NCBI GenBank assembly: GCA_022710245.1
Contig: JAKLHH010000096.1
Span: forward strand, 1-12,373
Direction: 5' to 3'
Origin: Myxococcota bacterium
Lineage (GTDB): Bacteria; Myxococcota; Polyangia; GCA-2747355; JAKLHH01
Length of the DNA stretch: 12,373 bases
The notes beneath the pieces were generated by a model. It was not told where the DNA came from, did not search any database, and saw only the letters and a program-made list of their open reading frames with translations. How positions within the stretch are numbered: the stretch's first letter is position 1; each line of letters begins with the position of its first letter. The position numbers and the translations under genes are program-made. Of the stretch, positions 8,689 to 12,373 are shown in pieces.

Positions 8689-10137
8689 TCAGAGCGGGGT
8701 CAGCGCGCTGTTCGTGTTCTGGTTGTCGTGGGTGCTTCGCGGCCAGCCCTGCTTGGCGAGGCCCGGGCTGGTCGTACGGACGACGAACATGTACGTTTGC
8801 ACCGCTCCGCTCGCCTCCAGGTGCACCCCGAAGAGATACATCCGCCCGTCCTCTGCCAGGACCGGCTGCCCCCGGAGGTAACTGTCCATGAAGGAGAGCG
8901 TCCAGAGCGGCTTGCCCGTTCCGATCGCGAACGCCTTCAGCTGCGAGGCCGAGCCGGGCTTGCTCGAGGAATAGATGTTCCGTAGCGTGACGTAGACGAC
9001 CCCGTCCCTCCCGATCGGCCCGATGCTATCGATCGTGAAAGCCCCGCTGTCCTCGGTCCCGTCGAGGTCGGCCGTCCAGAGCTCGGCGCCATCCGCGGCG
9101 GATAGGCTCACGACCTGCCACACCGTGGCACCGTTGCCCGGTCGGATGCAGATGAGGTTGCCGTCCGGACGGACGAGCGAACAGGCAGCGCCTGCCTGGT
9201 TCCACCGAGTAACGCCGCAGTCCTGGCTGACCATCGCTTCCTTCCGGCCACCGGGGCCAGGGCCTGGGATTCCCATGATGACCCCGACACGCCCACCAGC
9301 CGGTAGCGGACTATCAACACCGAGGGTGGCGTCTGTAAAGAGCCTCACCCAGTTGATCACTCCCGTGCTGCTGACCGAGTAGAGGCGCCTGGAGGGTTGT
9401 GGCGTGAGGTAGAGAGTGCCGGTCTCATCCACGACTGGGGGACCGTAGGATGGCAGACCAGCGACCGGCGTGCGCACGGAGATGCTCCCCTCCTCCGTCA
9501 GCCCGTAGAGCGTGCTGTCACCTCCGCCGACGAAGATGAGCCCCGCTCCGCTCGCGAGACCGCCGGCGGTCAGGGCCGACGCGACCAGGAACGGACCATC
9601 GAGCGCGGTCTTCCACTTCACGGCGCCGCTCTTGCGGTCGAGCGCCACCACGCCCACGGAGCGCTGGCCGAAGAGCGCGAGGTCCCCGCGGATCAAGATA
9701 GCCGTGTCGACGTACTGCTCTGTTGTGGCGCTGAACTTCCAGCGCTGCGTCCCCTGTGCCGTCAGAGAAATTACCGAAGCAGAGGACTGGTAGTAGAGGT
9801 TCCCCTCCGCGTCCATGGCCGGAGCTGGGCCGCCGTTCGTCATCCAGTCGATCGCCACCGCCTTCTCGATCGCGGGCTCGACAGCGATCGCTACCGCGAG
9901 GTCCGGCGCGGGCGGCGCGATGCTCTGGTCCTTGCACGCGAGGAGATTCAGGTCCGCGGCAGGACCATAATCGAAGGTCCAGACCCTCTTCCGGTCGGGC
10001 TGCATCGCGTCCGGCGCATCGCGCGGGGCATCGCGCGGAACATCAGGGCGCTGTGCGTCCTGCACGTCCCTGCTCGACGGTTGGCTGGAGGAGCACGCTG
10101 CTGCGCCAAACATCAGCACGAGGATGGACAATCGCAT
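8689..10137 (-). CDS. Lipoprotein with PQQ-type beta-propeller
   Basis: The 482-residue product opens MRLSILVLMFGAAAC, a lipoprotein signal with the lipidated Cys at 15, then a disordered linker rich in Asp, Pro and Ala (DVPRDAPRDAPDA) of a kind common in Myxococcota lipoproteins. The rest is a repeated beta-propeller. Blades follow the pattern hydrophobic strand, then L/V-x-A/S-L, then G-x-x-x-W (for example VVALDRKSGAVKWKT and LSAADGAELWTADL), and the closing motif WPRSTHDNQNTNSA resembles the WP..HD.Q.TG end of PQQ_2-type proteins. Such propellers are usually binding or scaffold domains; bound PQQ or enzyme activity is not implied. No good ribosome-binding site precedes the ATG. An alternative GTG at 10146 overlaps the stop of the small upstream ORF as GTGA, so translation is probably coupled. 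The gene converges on selB with 13 bases between stops and no visible terminator. Confidence 0.88.
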   Translation of the reverse strand: MRLSILVLMFGAAACSSSQPSSRDVQDAQRPDVPRDAPRDAPDAMQPDRKRVWTFDYGPAADLNLLACKDQSIAPPAPDLAVAIAVEPAIEKAVAIDWMTNGGPAPAMDAEGNLYYQSSASVISLTAQGTQRWKFSATTEQYVDTAILIRGDLALFGQRSVGVVALDRKSGAVKWKTALDGPFLVASALTAGGLASGAGLIFVGGGDSTLYGLTEEGSISVRTPVAGLPSYGPPVVDETGTLYLTPQPSRRLYSVSSTGVINWVRLFTDATLGVDSPLPAGGRVGVIMGIPGPGPGGRKEAMVSQDCGVTRWNQAGAACSLVRPDGNLICIRPGNGATVWQVVSLSAADGAELWTADLDGTEDSGAFTIDSIGPIGRDGVVYVTLRNIYSSSKPGSASQLKAFAIGTGKPLWTLSFMDSYLRGQPVLAEDGRMYLFGVHLEASGAVQTYMFVVRTTSPGLAKQGWPRSTHDNQNTNSALTPL

Positions 10138-10142
10138 GATCG

Positions 10143-10319
10143 TCACTGCGGGCACTGGGTTCCCCGGATGGACTGGCACAGGCCAGACCCCATACCGATG
10201 AAGTCATTGTTGTCCGTCAAGCTGACATTGGCAATCTCCGCGCCCAGCCGGGCAAGGTCTCCGCCGCGCTGGGTCACGCTGCAGGGCCGCGCGAGACACT
10301 CCGGGCCGAGGCAGGTCAC
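10143..10319 (-). CDS. Small Cys-rich ORF, 58 codons, unrecognised
   Basis: A GTG at 10319 follows a run of seven G (GGGGGGGACA) that could serve as ribosome-binding site, and the frame ends in TGA at 10145-10143. The product has five cysteines in 58 residues (positions 3, 8, 13, 48, 56) and motifs CLGPECLARPC and GLCQSIRGTQCPQ. There is no signal peptide or membrane helix, and I recognise no family. It fills the space between the stop of one lipoprotein gene (35 bases upstream) and the start of the next (5 bases downstream), and the downstream gene lacks a good ribosome-binding site. The frame stays open upstream into the lipoprotein gene but looks there like an Arg-rich shadow. It could be the relic C-terminus of a decayed gene. 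Confidence 0.4.
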   Translation of the reverse strand: MTCLGPECLARPCSVTQRGGDLARLGAEIANVSLTDNNDFIGMGSGLCQSIRGTQCPQ

Positions 10320-10354
10320 TGTCCCCCCCGGTCCGGCAAGTGGGAGACGGCGCC

Positions 10355-11227
10355 CTATCGCTCGAGGATACCCGTCCGAGCGACCTCGAATTCGAGGGGA
10401 GGATCGATGGCGCAGGGCAGTTGTTTGATCTCCATCTTCGTGATCTCCTCGACACGCCCGGTGGCGACGAGATACGCCACACAGCCGATGGCAAGGCCAC
10501 CTCTGGTACAGCCAGCAAAGACCTTGGTCTCGTTCAGGCTCCTCAACTGCAGCGACGCAGGCACCGAGGTGATGCTGCCATTCGCCCCCGAGCACTGTCG
10601 GGTGACGGGCGTCCCTCGCTCTCCGGAGATCTGGGCTCGAAGCTCGGGCAAACCTTCTGCGAAGTACTCGTCGATCGCGCCGTGGATGCTCGCGACCAGG
10701 AGCTGCCCCCCCATCGTCCGGAGGACCACTGCGCGCGACCACTGCTCGCTCCCGGAGAACTCTACCTGATTGACGACGAGACGCACGCGCTGGCCCTTGA
10801 GATCCACCAGCCCTCGTGCTTCGCTCCGATACTCGAGCAGCAGCTCAGTGACGCCCTCCACGCCGGACCGCGGTCCGACCCCCGAGACCTCGCGAAGCCA
10901 AATCCCTTTGCGGGCGGCCAGAGGGCTGGGGGGGGCCCACCCATGCCCCGTGTCACCTGCTACCGTTCCCTCCGCAACCAAGGCCTCGGGCTCGGCGCCA
11001 GAAGGAAGGGCAAAGGCGTGCCCTGAGAACGTGGTCACCAGGTTGGTGAGAGTGGCATCGCAGCCACTGACCGACGCAGCAGGCTCCGTTGACGCATGCC
11101 CCCGCTCCTGGTAGCACCCAGGCTCGTCGGTTACCTTGGGCAATGGCTGGACGGTAACCGCGGGGATTCCCTCCCCGTCACTTCCGCAGGCGAGCAGCCA
11201 ACACACGCAGGGGAAGAGCCGACGCAT
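10355..11227 (-). CDS. Lipoprotein, paralogue of the gene just upstream
   Basis: The 290-residue product starts MRRLFPCVCWLLACGSDG, a lipoprotein signal with lipobox LLAC and lipidated Cys14. The chosen ATG (11227-11225) shares one base with the upstream stop as TGATG and has GGAG about six bases before it; a longer upstream start would lose the signal peptide position. The body has no domain I can name. It aligns along its length with the neighbouring gene product: CYQERG with CYNAEG, G(T/V)V.GDT..GW, the strand V(V/I)LR..(G/E)GQLL.A, (G/L)LPE(L/I)R, and AIGCVAYLV with AVGCVEFLV. Both end R-T-(G/S)-(I/L)-L-E-(R/N). Four cysteines align, suggesting conserved disulfides outside the inner membrane. 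Confidence 0.85.
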   Translation of the reverse strand: MRRLFPCVCWLLACGSDGEGIPAVTVQPLPKVTDEPGCYQERGHASTEPAASVSGCDATLTNLVTTFSGHAFALPSGAEPEALVAEGTVAGDTGHGWAPPSPLAARKGIWLREVSGVGPRSGVEGVTELLLEYRSEARGLVDLKGQRVRLVVNQVEFSGSEQWSRAVVLRTMGGQLLVASIHGAIDEYFAEGLPELRAQISGERGTPVTRQCSGANGSITSVPASLQLRSLNETKVFAGCTRGGLAIGCVAYLVATGRVEEITKMEIKQLPCAIDPPLEFEVARTGILER

Positions 11228-12078
11228 CAGTTCTCCAAGAGCGACGTGCGCATCAGCAATAAGCCCAGGTAGTCTGTTCCGCCACAACCTCCATCATTCA
11301 CGAGCTCAATCGCCCCCTGCCTACACACCAGGAACTCCACGCAGCCGACGGCCAGTCGGTCGTCGACCGCCGCGCCGAGGGAAAGCACGGCGTCGCTGTT
11401 CTGGGTTGCGATCCGCACCGCCACCTTGCGCATGCGCTTCACACCGGGTTTACCATCTGAACGCTCGCATGGGGTATCGATCGGATCCCCAACGGCGTCG
11501 CCTTTCTGAAGACGGATCTCCGGTAGCAACTCAGCCGCGTGCTCCGAGAACGTTCCGTACACCGCCGCGAGGAGCAGCTGTCCCTCAGTGTTGCGCAGGA
11601 CGATACCAGCAGACCCCTGTGCTTCCACCCCGTCCAAGAACGAGTGGTGTCGTTGGAGACCAACAACCAGCTCTGCATCCCTAAGGTCCACCAGACGGGA
11701 TGATGCCGCCTCGTCTTCAATGCTATAGCGAACTCCGACGTCCGGGAGCACCTGTCCTTGCCCATCGCGCACCTTGGTCAGCCCCAGGCCTTCGAAGCCC
11801 GGGCTGGAGGCAGGAGTCCAACCGCGATGAGTGTCACCTGTGACGACGCCGCGAAGCCATCGGAGCGGCGCGGTATCGAAACCGTGGACCAATGGCTCTA
11901 GCATCCAGCTAAGTTCGGCGCACTTCGCACTGTGGCCCACCCCACGATTCGGTGAATATGGCCCCTCTGCGTTGTAGCAAGCCGGCGCGCCCCATGGTGG
12001 AGAGCCGCTGAACATCTCGAACCGATGGCCATCACCGCAGGCAGCCAGAGCAGTCGCCGTCAGTAGCGCGTATCGCAT
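11227..12078 (-). CDS. Lipoprotein, first of a paralogous pair
   Basis: The 283-residue product opens MRYALLTATALAACGDGH, with lipobox LAAC and Cys14 at the same position as in its paralogue downstream. An in-frame ATG 69 bases further upstream (12147) would place the signal peptide internally, so the shorter start is preferred; only a modest GGGGTG precedes it. No named domain is visible. The shared segments (CYNAEG, VTGDTHRGW, GIVLRNTEGQLLLAA, LLPEIR, AVGCVEFLVC) and common C-terminal ending mark a duplicated family of exported proteins, probably mixed beta structure stabilised by disulfides. It heads the run of genes transcribed to 8689; its stop overlaps the next start. The 135-base leader side (12079-12213) shows only weak promoter hints, such as CATAAT at 12190-12185 on the minus strand without a well-spaced -35. 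Confidence 0.85.
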   Translation of the reverse strand: MRYALLTATALAACGDGHRFEMFSGSPPWGAPACYNAEGPYSPNRGVGHSAKCAELSWMLEPLVHGFDTAPLRWLRGVVTGDTHRGWTPASSPGFEGLGLTKVRDGQGQVLPDVGVRYSIEDEAASSRLVDLRDAELVVGLQRHHSFLDGVEAQGSAGIVLRNTEGQLLLAAVYGTFSEHAAELLPEIRLQKGDAVGDPIDTPCERSDGKPGVKRMRKVAVRIATQNSDAVLSLGAAVDDRLAVGCVEFLVCRQGAIELVNDGGCGGTDYLGLLLMRTSLLEN

Positions 12079-12131
12079 GCGGCACCCCGCGATCAACCTA
12101 TTGCTGGTCGTTTCGCACACCGCAGGGCGAA

Positions 12132-12152
12132 ATGCAACCAGCTTCATGCAAC
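12132..12152 (-). promoter_or_regulatory. Paired GTTGCAT direct repeats upstream of the lipoprotein pair
   Basis: On the minus strand GTTGCAT occurs at 12152-12146 and again at 12138-12132, a 14-bp period, about 55-75 bases before the chosen start at 12078. Evenly spaced direct repeats can be activator sites, but only two copies are present and the second copy lies within the possible longer reading frame. Confidence 0.2.
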
Positions 12153-12213
12153 TGTAGAGGTCCGCCAGCTGTTGCTGAGGCGCGATTATGGAGCTGCAAG
12201 TTGTGTGCTTCTA

Positions 12214-12373
12214 TCAAAAGTGAATCTCTGCCCATTCATTGCAGTCACAACCGCCATCCTCGCCAGGACAGTGCCCGCTTTGGCAAAGCGGCTGAGCGGT
12301 TCCATTTGAGTATGACCACTTCGTCGCACCGTTGTAGGGGAATCCAGATTCCCACTTGTAGTTCATCACGCTG
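12214..12373 (-). CDS. C-terminal part of an unrecognised Cys-rich protein (5' end outside window)
   Basis: The minus-strand frame is open from the right edge and ends in TGA at 12216-12214, showing 52 residues. The visible segment contains WESGFPYNGATKWSYSNGTAQ, then a cluster of four cysteines in LCQSGHCPGEDGGCDC, and ends NEWAEIHF. Aromatic and Asn/Gly-rich sequence followed by a tight Cys cluster suggests the end of a secreted, disulfide-stabilised protein. An in-frame ATG at 12366 could in principle be the start of a small 50-residue product, but no ribosome-binding site can be judged at the edge. It lies 135 bases upstream of the lipoprotein pair on the same strand. No family recognised. 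Confidence 0.6.
   Translation of the reverse strand, partial: SVMNYKWESGFPYNGATKWSYSNGTAQPLCQSGHCPGEDGGCDCNEWAEIHF

Noticed and set aside
8676..8700. Bidirectional terminator between selB and the PQQ lipoprotein gene
   Set aside because: Only 13 bases separate the stops, and no stem followed by a T-run is visible on either strand.
10320..10360. Frameshift joining the second lipoprotein to the small Cys-rich ORF through the run of seven G
   Set aside because: The second lipoprotein ends R-T-G-I-L-E-R-stop, matching the R-T-S-L-L-E-N-stop of its paralogue, so its stop appears authentic and the G-run lies after it.
10384..10397. 14-bp palindrome CCTCGAATTCGAGG as an operator
   Set aside because: It lies inside the coding end of a lipoprotein gene and is explained by Leu-Glu-Phe-Glu codons. 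There is no positional reason for a control site.
10143..10742. A 199-codon minus-strand gene covering the whole open frame
   Set aside because: The upstream two thirds is Arg-rich and overlaps a well-supported lipoprotein gene. Only the last 58 codons, outside that gene, look possibly real.

Overview
The window is GC-rich DNA whose coding style fits a bacterium of the Myxococcota (former Deltaproteobacteria). The clues are G/C at most third codon positions, a cytoplasmic zinc-ribbon plus GYF-type module fused to a membrane-anchored TPR protein, glycine-rich surface-type proteins, and lipoproteins with an Asp/Pro/Ala linker after the lipid-anchor cysteine. No 16S gene or other taxonomic marker is present, so this assignment is inference.

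Layout. Positions 1-387 (+) hold the end of a glycine-rich protein. Positions 473-839 (-) hold three tRNA genes, Val(CAC), Ser(GCT) and Ser(TGA), ending at an intrinsic terminator (411-451) that lies between them and the converging glycine-rich gene. A shared regulatory gap (840-979) separates these tRNAs from serS (980-2263, +), so seryl-tRNA synthetase is divergent from two of its own tRNA substrates. The serS tail runs into a near-perfect 58-bp tandem duplication that repeats the last serS codons and stop, followed by a 21-bp GC-rich repeat. Downstream of a sigma70-like promoter (2486-2514) lies a 1378-residue protein (2611-6747). It contains, in order, a CxxC/CxxC zinc ribbon, a GYF_2-like domain, a long disordered segment with ten exact DLPAP[K/R] motifs and a proline-rich tract, one membrane helix, and a large TPR array. 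selB (6756-8675), the selenocysteine-specific elongation factor, starts 8 bases after it and is probably cotranscribed.

From 8689 to the right edge all genes are on the minus strand, base composition looks lower and codon use looser. Reading in the direction of transcription there is the C-terminal end of an unrecognised Cys-rich protein (12214-12373), two tandem paralogous lipoproteins joined by a TGATG overlap (11227-12078 and 10355-11227), a small Cys-rich ORF of 58 codons (10143-10319), and a lipoprotein with a PQQ-type beta-propeller (8689-10137). The last four are spaced like one operon. Their products are predicted to be exported and lipid-anchored, and the function of the set is unknown.

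Working connections: SerRS charges both tRNA-Ser species here and, by known biology, also tRNA-Sec. SelB delivers the resulting Sec-tRNA to the ribosome. The first and last steps of selenocysteine use are therefore encoded about 4.5 kb apart on the same strand, although selA, selC and selD are not in the window. The most distinctive locus is the zinc-ribbon/GYF/DLPAPK/TPR protein. The best candidate for something undescribed is the paralogous lipoprotein pair with its small Cys-rich companion and PQQ propeller.
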